DNA from: Atrina japonica
Taxonomy: Eukaryota > Mollusca > Bivalvia > Pterioida > Pinnidae
Direction of reading: 5' to 3'
NCBI GenBank assembly: GCA_030159075.1
Contig: BROG01000532.1
Location: 391,001-455,000 of the forward strand
Length of the DNA: 64,000 nucleotides
Part shown: positions 1 through 10,590 of the stretch, in pieces
Numbering within the stretch: position 1 is the stretch's first letter
How the letters are laid out: each line of letters begins with the position of its first letter
Notes under the pieces: model-generated
Database searches by the model: none
What the model saw: the letters and a program-made list of their open reading frames with translations, nothing else
What the model was told of the DNA's origin: nothing
Translations under genes and position numbers: made by a program

Positions 1-152
1 TCATTCTGACTTTGATGTTGGTCATATTAACTATTACATGTATAAGAAGTATCATTCTGACTTTGATGTTGGTCATGTTAACTATTACATGTATAAGAAG
101 TATCATTCTGACTTTTTTCTTTGTCATGTTAACTAACACATGTACTGTGGTT
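1..152. repeat. 51-bp tandem repeat, about 3 copies
   Basis: Units start at 1, 52 and 103 with TCATTCTGACTTTGATGTTG; the third copy is diverged and fades out by about 150. The array runs off the left edge, so its full length is unknown. No coding potential. Confidence 0.85.
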
Positions 153-480
153 ATAATGTTTGCAGGTATTTGATTTTTATGTGACGTAAATGTATATTTA
201 ACATTTTGTATATATAATATCCAAACCATGTAACACTTTCTGAAGATTTAAGTATGAGTGGGTGCATGTAGAATATCAAAAGTCTTATTACTGGACATGA
301 AATGCAGATTTGACAATATGGTCATGCACACATAGTTGATTTAAATAAATCAGTTAAAACAAATAAATCAGTTAAAACAATACAAGTATTTTAAGTTATT
401 TTGCTCTGGTTTCTATATAGTTTATCTAGTTTGTTTTTACTAAAAACAAGATAAAGAAATTAAATATATCAGAATAATAC
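153..480. other. AT-rich spacer, no gene seen
   Basis: I see no gene, RNA or mobile-element end here. The only local structure is a short direct duplication (AATAAATCAGTTAAAAC, around 344-380). Confidence 0.6.
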
Positions 481-1240
481 AATGTGTGTGCCAAACCTGG
501 GTACAAACCAGTTATGTTACATACCATTTGTTTCAAACCTGGGTACAAACCAGTTATGTTATATACTGTGTGTGCCAAACCTGGGAACAAACCAGTTATG
601 TTATATACTGTGTGTGCCAAACCTGGGTACAAACCAGTTATGTTATATACTGTGTGTGCCAAACCTGGGTACAAACCAGTAATGTTACATACCATTTGTT
701 TCAAACCTGGGTACAAACCAGTTATGTTATATACTGTGTGTGCCAAACCTGGGAACAAACCAGTTATGTTATATACCATATGTGTCAAACCTGGGTACAA
801 ACCAGTTATGTTATATACTGTGTTTGCCAAACCTGGTTACAAACCAGTTATGTTATAGACCATATGTGTCAAACATGGGTACAAACCAGTTATGTTATAT
901 ACTGTGTTTGCCAAACCTGGTTACAAACCAGTTATGTTATAGACCATATGTGTCAAACCTGGGTACAAACCAGTTATGTTATATACTGTTTGCCAAACCT
1001 GGGTACAAACCAGTTATGTTACATACTGTGTGTGTCAAACCTGGTTACAAACCAGTTATGTTATATACTGTATGTGCCAAACATGGGTACAAAGTACCAC
1101 AAACCAGTTATGTTATATACTGTATGTGTCTAACCTGGTTACAGACCAGTTAAGTTATATACTGTATGTGGCAAAACTGGGTACAAACTAGTTACATTAT
1201 ATACCGTACATGGCAAACCTGGGTAAAAACCATTTACTTT
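481..1240. repeat. 42-bp satellite array, left part
   Basis: About 18 tandem units with period 42 (for example GCCAAACCTGGG at 574 and 616), containing CCAAACCTGGGTACAAACC and CAGTTATGTTATATAC. Because 42 is a multiple of 3 and the unit lacks stops in several frames, long open frames appear on both strands. These are repeat artefacts (14-residue repeats), not genes. Units become more diverged towards 1240, where an interspersed repeat interrupts the array. Confidence 0.93.
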
Positions 1241-1243
1241 ATT

Positions 1244-2211
1244 AGGTCATGGTGATCTATTGCGATCGTCATTTGTCTGTCATCGTCCGTTGTGCATTGT
1301 GCGTTGTTAACATTTCAACTTTTTCTCAAAAACCAGTTGGCCAGTTTTAAGCAAACTTGAGAAATAGCATTCCCATGTGAGGCTGAATAAAGTTTGCAAA
1401 TGAGAAGCGGTTAGGACCCATAGGGGTCCCAAAAGGGATAAAAAAGGACCAAAACTTGGTACCGCTTTAAAAATCTTCTCATGAACCCATGATCAGATGT
1501 CTTTAGAATTTTGTATGCATGCTTGTTAAGTCAGTATCTAAAACGTTTGCGAATGAAAATGAAATCTGTCTATTGATGAGGGGGTGCTACAGTAACATAG
1601 AGTACAGTTGTATACAAATTGTTTAATAACTCAAAACTGACTGACTTTTTATATAAAGGAGATATGACAAAGTTGTCAGGAATTATATAAGGCTCATTTT
1701 GACAAAATTCCAAAGTCATGGGGTCAAATGTCAAGGTCACAGGCACCTAAATAAACAGAAAATATAAGATTTTTGTCAAATTTGAGACATTTTTCACTTC
1801 TTTTCAAGAATTATCTACAAAGTTTGCAAATGAAAACGAAATATGTTGATAAACAAGCCACTTTTAAACAAGGGTCACTTTTGTAACCTAGTATATAGTT
1901 TTATACAAATGGCTAAAAACTGATTGACATTTTGTATACAAAGATATATGAGAAAGTTGTTAGAAATTATTTAAGAAAACAGAAGATATAAGATTTTTGT
2001 CAAATTTGAGATATTTTTTACTTCTTCTCACAGACCAGCAGACCAATTTTAACCAAACTTGCCATGTAGCATTTTCATGTGAAGCTGTATAAAATTTGCA
2101 AATGAAAAGGGACTAAGACCCATAGTATTCTCAAAAACAAATGAACTAATTTTAACCAAACTAGACAGGAGATTGTTCTCAGGTGACTGTTAAGGCCCAT
2201 TGGGCCTCTTG
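1244..2211 (-). mobile_element. ~1 kb interspersed repeat (family A) inserted in the satellite
   Basis: Degenerate non-coding repeat read here in reverse orientation: it opens with GGTCATGGTGATCTATTGCG and closes with GGCCCATTGGGCCTCTTG. Related copies occur in the opposite orientation at about 31750-32805, 34580-35195, 46840-48300, 50540-53965 (interrupted), 57700-58400 and 63776-64000. All share phrases such as AAATTGGCCCATTGGTTCTTGAGAAG and GTGACCTTTGACC. I call it family A for cross-reference. It lies between two halves of the same 42-bp satellite, so it is a secondary insertion. The transposon class is not recognisable; no ORF. Confidence 0.75.
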
Positions 2212-2216
2212 TTTAC

Positions 2217-2610
2217 TGTATTTGTTGGTAGAAACCAGTTACATGTAGTTAATATACCATATGTCCCAAACCTGGTTACAAACCAATTACATTATATACC
2301 TTATGTGCCAAACCTGGGTACAAACCAGTTACATTATATTCTGTATGTGCCAAACTTTGGTACAAACCAGTTATGTTATATACCATATGTCCCAAACCTG
2401 AGTACACACCAGTTACATTATATTCTGTATGTGCCAAACTTTGGTACAAACCAGTTATGTTATATACCATATGTCCCAAACTTTGGTACAAACCAGTTAT
2501 GTTATATACCATATGTCCCAAACTTTGGTACAAACCAGTTATGTTATATACCATATGTCCCAAACTTTGGTACAAACCAGTTATGTTATATACCATATGT
2601 CCCAAACCAT
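2217..2610. repeat. 42-bp satellite array, right part
   Basis: Continues the satellite of 481-1240 (CCCAAACTTTGGTACAAACC and CAGTTATGTTATATACCATA, period 42). The last four units are almost identical, so this end has been homogenised more recently than the left half. It abuts the Polinton polymerase remnant at about 2611. Confidence 0.92.
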
Positions 2611-2612
2611 AT

Positions 2613-4444
2613 TCATACGTCAAAGAGGGATGAAAAACGGGTGTTTCTCTTGCTGTAAGTTCGGAAAACAAGGGACATCTGTGCAAAAAAACAGCCATGA
2701 AACTCGTAAATGGTCCGAGAGTCTTCATGATAACCATTCACTCGATAAGATCCTACTTGGACTTCACCTCCATGACGAGCATGTCTAATCGTTTGATCAG
2801 TTTGACTGTCGTGCCGAAGGATATCCCCGTGGAGGTATGATAGCAATCGTATCTCTTTGCACATGATTGCGACGGTATGCTATATTCCCCGTCCTGGCAA
2901 ACGTAATCGATTCAGCAAAGGGGTCCACATCTGTTAGTTTCAAGCACATACAAGCCTGTCAGAAAATAGTCACGTCCGATTCACAGTATTCTTCTAATTC
3001 CGGTTGCAAATGAAAAATCTCACCCTTTCGAATTTGGTCTTGATACCACTCTTCAAAATCACGACGGACATCAGGTTTCATACATTCTGGGTTGTAATAC
3101 ATAGCTGGGGGTTATACCCCTATGTCTTCAGCATTAGCATCTGTATTGAACAAATGCAGAAAGTATCCTTTCTTGGGGTCAGTCAATCCAAAAGATTTGG
3201 GTAACAAAGCTAAAGGAAACGACAAGAAATTACATGATGTCTCCTGCCGTCATAGACACAATCTTAGAACCGTTCATGATCACATCAGGTTTTTCACAGG
3301 CATGATGTACCAAATGATGTAATATAAACTATCCATCGTACCCTTTAAAGTTATGGGCAATAGCTATAGCTCCATCATGTAAAAGTCTCTCTCTTTGATG
3401 TATGTCATCACACGGTCGTTCAAATAACCAACTCAAAAAATAAGTGAGTGTCGTGGGTAAGTGTCGTGGGACCTCGGAATGTAATACAATGATCCTCCAT
3501 GGTTTTACATTGCTCACACCAGTCATCCGACGTACACTGGGGACATACCCGATGAACAATACATAGATTAGGTTTGTATCCTGGGTACACTCAAAATCAT
3601 AGAAAATGTAATAAGGGGTGTAGATGATGCATCCTGAGAAGGAATTTGTTGTATAAAACAACGATGATCTAGATCCACGATCTATTTATAATGGCGATCT
3701 TTTTTCTTCTTTTCTTGACAGCAGTGTTGTGTGAATTGCTTCTTACTCATCCATAATTGACAAGTGTGACATCGAGTCATTAGCTGACATGGAGTCCTGG
3801 TCGTATTTCTACTATAAGGTTTCAAATAATTCTCGTAACACTGAGTCGATATGAATGTCCCCTGGCAATGTATACATTCTATAATTTTTTATAGTGTTGT
3901 CGGGAACACAGGGCCACGGTGCAAAACAACGAAAGCAGAATTGAGGGCATCGGTGATCTTCTACATGATTATACCCCACATCACAACGTTCACAATAGTA
4001 ATTATATTCCAAGAGTCCAGACATAGATAATATGCATTTGTAATGGTGATCATCGTATAAGACGTGAATGGGGTCCCCGGATCCTACACCACTATACAGT
4101 ACATTTAATGTTAATCGTTTTGTGTTGGTATTCAGTTCGTAGATTTTCAAACGGTAGTGTGGTAACAACACAATCTGAAAACGTTGCCATTCTTCAGGCC
4201 CACTCTCTTGCTGGGGATCACATCCAGCTTGTTGCATTAAAGCATGAGCTTCTCGTCGTTGAAGAGTATATCTATTTGCATCGCCATAAATCAAAGTTTT
4301 CCAATATCGTTGCCAGTTTTTGTACTTGTCTCCATCTCCAAGTCCAGGTTTCTGACAATGAAAACGACTAACTACAATAGCACGAGCTAAACAGGTCTTG
4401 TCTTTATTCTTGATCTGTATCAAACTTTTCTTCTTGTTCAGCAT
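2613..4444 (-). pseudogene. Polinton/Maverick family B DNA polymerase, broken and 3'-truncated
   Basis: Protein-primed family B DNA polymerase of a Polinton/Maverick DNA transposon. Read on the minus strand in order: an N-terminal segment from an ATG at 4444 (preceded by an in-frame stop) with IQIKNKDKTCLARAIVV; a zinc-finger region with CERCDVGYNHVEDHRC (about 3960-4000) and CHTC..HC (about 3715-3760); exonuclease motif I FYDFECTQ (about 3580-3610); motif II AHNFKGYDG (3332-3358); LPKSFGL and KKGYFLHLFNT (about 3140-3210); motif III YCESDV (2971-2988); and HARHGGE...GYHE (about 2730-2790), matching the region before the palm. Frameshifts and in-frame stops (for example near 3110 and 2965) separate these blocks. 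The catalytic palm is absent: homology stops at the satellite border near 2611. Family assignment comes from the motifs and their order; it is a dead copy. Confidence 0.88.
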
Positions 4445-4505
4445 GACTTTTTAAAAATTAAAACTGAGGTGATATTTTCGTTTTCCACCTCCCAACTTTG
4501 ATTTA

Positions 4506-5022
4506 TTGTTAAATGAAAGACAAGGACAGGCGAGAAGTCAAAGACAGGGTCACCTGAGAGATCAACGGGGTGACGGTTTTAATGCAAACAGACAACTCAC
4601 CGATTATAGTGATTACTATGAAGTAGACACTCTGAGTGAGCGTAAATCACGTAAGTTTAAAACGGCCTCAAATGTGTTCCAAGTCAAGTTTAAACATTTT
4701 TCTAAAGATGCCATACACTTTGTATCAAAGGTATTAGATCATACGTTGACTTCTATCAAGAATAAACTACAGTGTGAAGATCGGGATAAGATGCGAGTCA
4801 ATTTACATCATCCATCTTTAAAAAGTGTGGGTAGAATTTACGGATGCCAAAGACCTGAATGCTGATCTACTCATGGAGAAAATTGAGAAAGTACAACAGA
4901 GTAATGAAAAGTTTAGAATCGAAGATGAGTCTACCACCATGTCGGTGATCCATGTCCTACAATCTGTAGGTAGATTAAAGTCGAATATAGTACGTCAAGT
5001 GATTAGAGAGAGGTTCAGTTAA
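4506..5022 (+). pseudogene. Polinton-associated N-terminal domain fragment, head-to-head with the polymerase
   Basis: Two overlapping plus-strand open frames (4506-4865 and 4825-5022) that join through one frameshift near 4825-4860. The first frame has no ATG at its left end. Visible content: a charged N-terminus, then FQVKFKHFSKDAIHFVSKVL, then FTDAKDLNADLLMEKIEKV and STTMSVIHV. From memory, many invertebrate Polinton polymerase proteins carry an N-terminal domain of this kind (pattern LTxxxLLxxIExVxQSNexF followed by a xxVxHV strand) just before the CLARA segment. Here it is on the opposite strand, 61 bases from the polymerase start. Either the 5' part has been inverted or this lineage encodes it as a separate divergent gene. 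Confidence 0.6.
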
Positions 5023-5300
5023 GCCTGTGAAAACTCATTTGAGATACGAAACTTGAGGTGTTAACATCATAAGAAAACCACTACCAGCATGGGTGAGTGT
5101 TTCATTTTTTATTACATAGGGCTAGATTATTTTCCATGCATTAAAATGACAAATATCTCAAAAAAGTCACATGACTTTAAAAACTATATATATATAGGTT
5201 CAGTTAACCCTCTGACAGCTCATTTACGATCCGGAGCTCGAAGAGTTAACATCGTCAGAAAAAAATAACCACTACCAGCATTGGGTGAGTGTTTGAATTT
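5013..5300 (+). repeat. ~95-bp direct repeat, two copies
   Basis: About 5013-5112 and 5198-5299 are diverged copies of one another. Both begin GGTTCAGTTAA, share GTTAACATC and CCACTACCAGCAT, and end in GGGTGAGTGTTT. The first copy starts at the stop codon of the plus-strand Polinton fragment. Confidence 0.7.
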
Positions 5301-5329
5301 TTGTAAATAATACATAGGTAAACCTATGG

Positions 5330-5900
5330 AGAGGGCGAAGGCATTCATCAACAGTTTACATGTTCAGTTAATCCTTTTGGACATTCCGTCCAGAATCACC
5401 AAAGAGATTAATATTCAGTGACAGTGTTTATCTCGTAAATGTCCTGGTCATTTACACATTGTTTTATTACTTTTAAATAAAATATTGAGTGGCTGACTGT
5501 TTCCTTCGTGCTAAAACTTAAATAGAATCTATGTGGTATTAGTCATGAATTAAATGCACAAACATGTTTTTATGCAATATATTTTTCTCTATCCCAGCGT
5601 ATCCATCATTTCGTGCAGTTCACATTACCAGAATAATGGAGGCGCTTCGTGATCGGGTTCGATGTACAACCCTAGTCGTTATGGGAAAGTCTCGGTCTAC
5701 AAAACGTTTCTTAGTGTGGTAGTTTATTACTTCGTTTGCAATGCGCTTTTAAGTAATGACTTTGCATTTCCGACATTTTGTTTATGTCACGCGCAAATTC
5801 CCGATGTGAGCAAAATTTTTACCATTAGTAGTACGGGTCCCTGGATGTAGTAGGAATAAAAAATGTGAGCTTCTCTACATATATGAGGGCCTCGCCCTCT
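5330..5900 (+). repeat. ~570-bp repeat element, copy A
   Basis: Begins AGAGGGCGAAG and ends CTCGCCCTCT, close to inverted termini. The outer left flank ACATAGGTAAACCTATGG is itself palindromic. It forms a large inverted repeat with copy B (5981-6534). A 62-codon frame (5662-5850) lies in it; equivalent frames occur in B (without an ATG) and C. Since the whole element is similar between copies, the open frame alone does not show coding. Possibly a non-autonomous DNA transposon. Confidence 0.7.
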
Positions 5901-5980
5901 ATTACATAGGCTTAGTGTTTACCTTATGAAACAGTAATTTTCAATATCTCAGAAAAAATTAGGGAGCTAGCAACGTTAAT

Positions 5981-6534
5981 AGAGGGCGAAGCTCTCATAT
6001 ATGTAGAGAAGCTCACATATTTTATTCCTACTACACCCGTACTACTAATGGTAAAAATTTTGCTCACATCGGGAATTTGCGCGCGACATAAACAAAATGT
6101 CGGAAATGCAAAGTCATTACTTAAAAACGCATTGCAAACGAAGTAATAAACCGCCACACTAAGAAACGTTCTGTAGACCGAGACTAGGCCATAACGACTA
6201 GGGTTGTATATCAAACCCGATCACGAAGCGCCTCCATTATTCTGGTATTGTGAACTGCACGAAATGATGGACATGCTGGGATACAGAAAAATATATAGCA
6301 TAAAAACATGTTTGTGCATTTAATTCATGACTAATAAATACCACATACACTGTATTTAAGTTTTAGCATCAAGGAAACAGTCATCCACTCAATATTTTAT
6401 TTCAAACAATGAGTGAATGACCGGGACATTTACGTGATAAAACACTGAATGTTAATCCCTTTGGTGATTCCGACGGAATCCCCCAAAGGGATTAACTGAA
6501 CATGTAAAACTGTTGATGAATGCCTTCGCCCTCT
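5981..6534 (-). repeat. ~570-bp repeat element, copy B (inverted relative to A)
   Basis: Reverse-orientation copy. It starts AGAGGGCGAAG with the hairpin-like GAGGGCGAAGCTCTC, and ends GCCTTCGCCCTCT. It is separated from copy A by an 80-base spacer, so 5330-6534 can fold as one long hairpin. It is followed by a 27-base piece (CCATAGGTTTACCTATG...) that recurs after copy C. Confidence 0.7.
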
Positions 6535-6561
6535 CCATAGGTTTACCTATGTATTATTTAT

Positions 6562-7097
6562 AGAGGGCGAAGCCCTCATATATGTAGAGAAGCTCACATT
6601 TTTAATTCCTACTACATCCGGGGACCCGTACTACTAATGGTAAAAAAATTGCTCACATCGGGAAATTGCGCGAGACATAAACAAAATGTCGGAATTACAA
6701 AGTCATTACTCAAAAGCGCATTGCAAACGAAGTAATAAACTACCACACTAAGAAACGTTTTGTAGACCGAGACTAGGCCATAACCGACAAGGGATGTACA
6801 TTGAGCCCGATCACAAAGCGGCTCCATTATTCTGGTTATGTTAACTGCACGAAATGATGGATACACTGGGATAGAGAAAAATATATAGCATACAAACATG
6901 TTTGTGCATTTCATGACTAATAAATACCACATAGATTCTATTTAAGTTTTAGCACCAAGGAAACAGTCAGCCACTCAATATTTTATTTAAAACAATGAGT
7001 GAATTACCGGGACATTTACGTGATAAAAACACTAAATATAAATCCCTAAAGGGATTAACTGAACATGTAAAACTATTGACGAATGCCTTCGCCCTCT
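6562..7097 (-). repeat. ~570-bp repeat element, copy C (direct repeat of B)
   Basis: Same orientation as copy B and same ends (AGAGGGCGAAGCCCTC ... GCCTTCGCCCTCT), again followed by CCATAGGTTTACCTATGTATT. B and C are therefore a tandem pair with a unit of about 580 bp. A 106-codon frame (6612-6932, minus) with hydrophobic stretches is present; I do not call it a gene. Confidence 0.7.
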
Positions 7098-7125
7098 CCA
7101 TAGGTTTACCTATGTATTATTTATA

Positions 7126-7327
7126 AGATTTACTTACAACTTAATTATGCTATCAGGGTAATACCCCACCATCTAATCAACGTTCATTCACTCTAGAACT
7201 CAAAACTGGGAAAACCCATCTCCTGTAAGAATTACAACTCTCGCCGACTGTGGCGACACCTACTACTGATTTCACTCCAAGCTGGGAAAAACCCAAAGTT
7301 TCGGTTCTGGAAAACTTCTCATGAACT
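7126..7327. other. Unassigned spacer
   Basis: Less AT-rich than its surroundings, with CTGGGAAAA written twice (about 7204 and 7282). No gene recognised. Confidence 0.4.
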
Positions 7328-7542
7328 CACGTGACCCGACCTCTTGTAACGAAGGCTCTCATATTGGCTCGTTATCCAAGATGACCGCCTCCGCAACCTT
7401 CCACTTCCGGTCATAGACACGTCTCCGAGCTCAACGATTGGTTCTTTTTCCTTATTGCCATGACAACATTACCTCCTTTCCGGTATGACATACTTCCGGT
7501 ATGACCTCACTACCGGTATGACGCACTTCCGGTATGACGTCA
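7328..7542. promoter_or_regulatory. Promoter-like cluster: E-box, ETS-like repeats, CRE
   Basis: CACGTG at 7328-7333; four copies of TTCCGGTATGAC or its variant ACCGGTATGAC between 7478 and 7540 (ETS-like core); a perfect CRE palindrome TGACGTCA at 7535-7542; and a CCAAT motif just beyond (7575-7580). This combination is typical of compact animal promoters, but no exon is identifiable beside it. It could equally be a repeat-borne promoter. Confidence 0.4.
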
Positions 7543-7544
7543 CA

Positions 7545-7670
7545 GGCTGCTCCCTGGCATGCAGATTCAAATTGACCAATCAAAAGCCAGGATTCTGTTG
7601 ACGCCATCAACAGCGCCACTGGTGACGCCCCCTATCGGACAAATTTGAATCTGCACGCCAGGGAGCTGCC
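7545..7670. repeat. Inverted repeat, 29-bp arms, 68-bp loop
   Basis: Left arm 7545-7573 and right arm 7642-7670 match as reverse complements with two mismatches (CTCCCTGGC...GCAGATTCAAATT). It directly follows the CRE. It could be the termini of a small MITE or a structured regulatory element. Confidence 0.75.
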
Positions 7671-7956
7671 TATAACGACTGTCGTCTATCAGACAAATTA
7701 TAATTCAAAAGATAAAAAAAGCATTTCCAGAAATACCATACAAGTAGATCAGAATGACTCGCCTTATCTAAAGCTTTTTTTTTTTTTTTTTCCTTATTCA
7801 AACATATAAAATATTTCTAAACACACATGCACATTTAAATTATTTGGAAGGAATCCAGATTGTACAAGTAAATGATATAAAATCTATTTCAAGCATAAGT
7901 TACTTGTAAATTGTCCTTTCAAACATTTTTCCCACACTACTTAAATGTCCATATTT

Positions 7957-8244
7957 GGTTTGTTTGTTTGTATATTGTTGTTTAAATCCCACTCAATAAT
8001 ATTTCACTCATATGGAGACGTCACCAAATGCCGGTGAAGGGCTTCAAATTTTGGACTATGCTCGGCACTTACGGCCATTGAGCAGTGAGGGTTCTTTAAC
8101 GCGCCGACACCTACTGAGACACGGGACCTCCAGTTTTTACTCTCTCATCCGAAAGACAGTAAACCAACCTGTCGCTGGTGGGACTCGAACTGACGACCTC
8201 ACGATCGAGAGTTGAGCACGCTACCAACTGAGCCAGGCCGGCTC
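7957..8244 (-). mobile_element. tRNA-derived SINE (V-SINE type), copy 1
   Basis: On the minus strand it begins GAGCCGGCCTGGCTCAGTTG (pol III A box) with a B box GTTCGAGTCCC about 45 bases on. A central domain (TCGGATGAGAGAGTAAAA... TTAAAGAACCCTCACTG) resembles the V-SINE core, and the tail is a CAAACAAACAAA-type simple repeat. Two further copies occur at 38403-38871 and 62954-63202. Molluscan V-SINEs such as RUDI have this plan; the exact family would need a library match. Confidence 0.85.
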
Positions 8245-8366
8245 CCGTAGTTGGTGGTTATCACCTGTTTTTAAAATTTAAGCACGTATAATATAATCCT
8301 ATTTTTTCCAAATTGTTGGAGATAATGATTGTTCAGTGACTTTTCAGTGTCAACAAATTCCACGTA

Positions 8367-8583
8367 TCCTGCAGGACAAGTAGTATTTAAACCTACTTGT
8401 CGGAATGCAAAAATGACTTGTCCAAAAATCAAGTGTGACATTCAAAGATATTATTTTGCGTTTAACCAAGAATAATCTTTATTAAATTTACTTTTGTCTT
8501 CAACAAACTGAATGGACAAGTGAGAAATATCTATTTGTACGCAAAATGGACTTGTCCCGGACAACCCTTAATGTTGAACCCTG
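8367..8583. mobile_element. Putative non-autonomous DNA transposon rich in ACTTGTCC motifs
   Basis: Repeats of ACTTGTCC/GGACAAGT in both orientations, ending GTTGAACCCTGC. On the other strand this reads GCAGGGTTCAAC, the CAGGG-type start common in hAT-like elements. A related start CAGGGCTC occurs at 58758 and 61586. Ends are not proven. Confidence 0.35.
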
Positions 8584-8639
8584 CTTTTGAAAGATAATAG
8601 ATAAAAGCAAACTAAGTGTTTGCAGTATGTTTTTAACAT

Positions 8640-8930
8640 TTGATGGCTTCTTTCATTACCGCTTGCATGGTCTGGATGCAGAGCGTTCTACTCGCAATGG
8701 AAGATCCCAGGTTCATACCATATAGACTTTAAAAAGGTTGTGAATGTTCCTTCGCCAAGCGCTCAGCATACTCAGCTCAAAGTCACAGGTCCATCGGATG
8801 TGGTCAAAAGCTGTGGCAGGCGTGGCACGTAATCCAATTCACAGGTAAAAGATTGTGGCACCTTATGCTAATGACAGCTCCATATAAGTGGAAAGTTCTT
8901 GGCGGTATGTAAAACGAAAAAAGAAAAATT
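8640..8930 (+). mobile_element. SINE-like sequence with degenerate tRNA head
   Basis: Has an A-box-like TGGTCTGGATGC and a B-box-like GGTTCATACC (about 8708), followed by a body (AAGCGCTCAGC, CCATATAAGTGGAAAG) and an A-rich tail near 8915. This is consistent with an old tRNA-derived SINE of a different family from the V-SINE copies. Confidence 0.45.
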
Positions 8931-9385
8931 TGATATGAACCCGAATATGTTCAGTATATGTCTCTGGTTTACAAGACCAATAGTATGATTTAATGTTTGA
9001 TGAGTTCTACAAGGAAAATCTCCAACTGCGACATCACTGTCATTTAATGTTGAAATATAATGTAAAATATCTATTAAAAATGTCATTTCAACTTTTAAAC
9101 GATTTTTGATTTTTAAAAAAGCTTTTAGACACTATTTCCTCCATTGGCAGACATATATCTGTTGAATGTTATCAGCGATATAAAAAGCTAACATCGCTAA
9201 TGTTCGCAATAGAAACCGGTTCGCAATTCCGTAGAACTGCCGTCATTTCATTTCTATACTCATAAAGCGAAACAATGGAAAGATGACATGTAATCAAAAC
9301 ATATAATGTAATCATAGCATTGATATTCTGCATTAATCTTACATCTAAGACTTCAATAAAGATACATTAATATATAGATTCTACA
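8931..9385. other. AT-rich spacer, nothing recognised
   Basis: No gene, RNA or repeat boundary seen. The 72-codon minus-strand frame across 8868-9086 has no recognisable content. Confidence 0.5.
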
Positions 9386-10340
9386 ATTAGTTTTTTAGGT
9401 CACCAAGGTGAGCTTTTTCCATCACTTTGTGTCCGTCCGTCCGGCATAAACTTTTCATTCAAAGATCTACTCCTCTAAAACTACTGAGCCAATTGGATCC
9501 AAACTTGGTCACAATAGTCTTTGGGTGGTTCCCTGTAGAAAGGTGTTTTTCAGGTTCGCACCTCATCCAAGATAGCCGATAGCAGGGAACATAGTTAAAC
9601 ATTGGACCCTATGGGAAAACGCATTTACAGATCTTTTTCTCTGGAACTACGATCCCAATTGAAACCAAACATGGTCATAAAGGTCCTTCGATGGACCCAT
9701 TTAAAAATGTGTCAGGCAGGTCCAGGTGCTATCCAAGATGGCCGCCAGCAGAAAACATAGAAATATAACCATAACATTGGACCACATGGTAGCACTTTCA
9801 AAGATCTTCTTTGAAATTACTGAGCCAATTGGAACCAAACTTGGTCACAATAGTCTTTGGGTGGTTCCCTGTAGAAAGGTGTTTTTCAGGTTCGCATCTC
9901 ATCCAAGATAGCCGATAGCAGGGAACATAGTTTAACATTGGACACTATGGGAAAACGCATTTACAGATCTTTTTCTCTGGAACTACGATCCCAATTGAAA
10001 CCAAACATGGTCATAAAGGTCCTTCGGTGGACCCATTTAAAAATGTGTCAGGCAGGTCCAGGTGCTATCCAAGATGGCCGCCAGCAGGAAACATAGAAAG
10101 ATAACCATAACATTGGACCACATGGTAGCACTTTCAAAGATCTTCTTTGAAATTACTGAGCCAATTGGAACCAAACTTGGTCACAATAGTCTTTGGGTGG
10201 TTCCCTGTAGAAAGGTGTTTTTCAGGTTCGCACCTCATCCAAGATGGCCGCTAGCAAGAAACATAATTTTACATTGGACCTTATGGGAAAACTCATTTAC
10301 AGATCTTTAAGTCTGGAACTGCTATCCCAATTGAAACCTG
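9386..10340. repeat. 336-bp tandem repeat made of two related half-units
   Basis: CTGAGCCAATTGGA recurs at 9484, 9819 and 10155 (period 335-336). Each unit holds two diverged ~168-bp halves, both with a CAAGAT(G/A)GCCG(C/A) phrase, an ACATTGGACC phrase and a CAATTG(A/G)AACCAAAC phrase. It opens with TTAGGTCACCAAGGTGAGC and GTCCGTCCGTCCGG, typical of molluscan interspersed repeats, so it looks like an interspersed element expanded in tandem. The two near-identical frames at 9726-9911 and 10062-10310 are repeat artefacts. Confidence 0.85.
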
Positions 10341-10379
10341 GCCCATCTTCAAACTCACATCCACTTCTACAGGTAAGTA

Positions 10380-10590
10380 AATGCCGTACATGTGAATAAC
10401 CAGGAGCAGTCTCATGTTGGCTCAATTTGTAACTTGACTTGTTAACTACTGGGAGAGGTCCTATGTGTATGGAATTTGTATCATTATTGTGGTGAATTAC
10501 CAGGAGCAATCCCATATACATGACATTTGTAACTGACTGTGGTGAGCTATTTGGAGCAGTCCCACGTATATGATATGTGAGCTATGTAAC
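10380..10590. repeat. ~50-bp tandem repeat, about 4 diverged copies
   Basis: Phrases of the form CCAGGAGCAGTC(T/C)CAT recur at about 10399, 10444, 10498 and 10549, each followed by a TTTGTAAC-like or similar phrase. Degenerate; no coding content. Confidence 0.6.

Noticed and set aside
426..1191. Six overlapping open frames on both strands (up to 215 codons)
   Set aside because: They are translations of the 42-bp satellite; a period divisible by 3 keeps frames open on both strands and gives 14-residue repeats.
1233..2222. Apparent 11-bp target duplication TTTACTTTATT / TTTACTGTATT around the family A insertion
   Set aside because: The two words align to different, adjacent parts of the 42-bp unit, so the similarity follows from the satellite itself.
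8012..8215. 67-codon plus-strand frame
   Set aside because: It lies inside SINE copy 1, antisense to its tRNA head and core.
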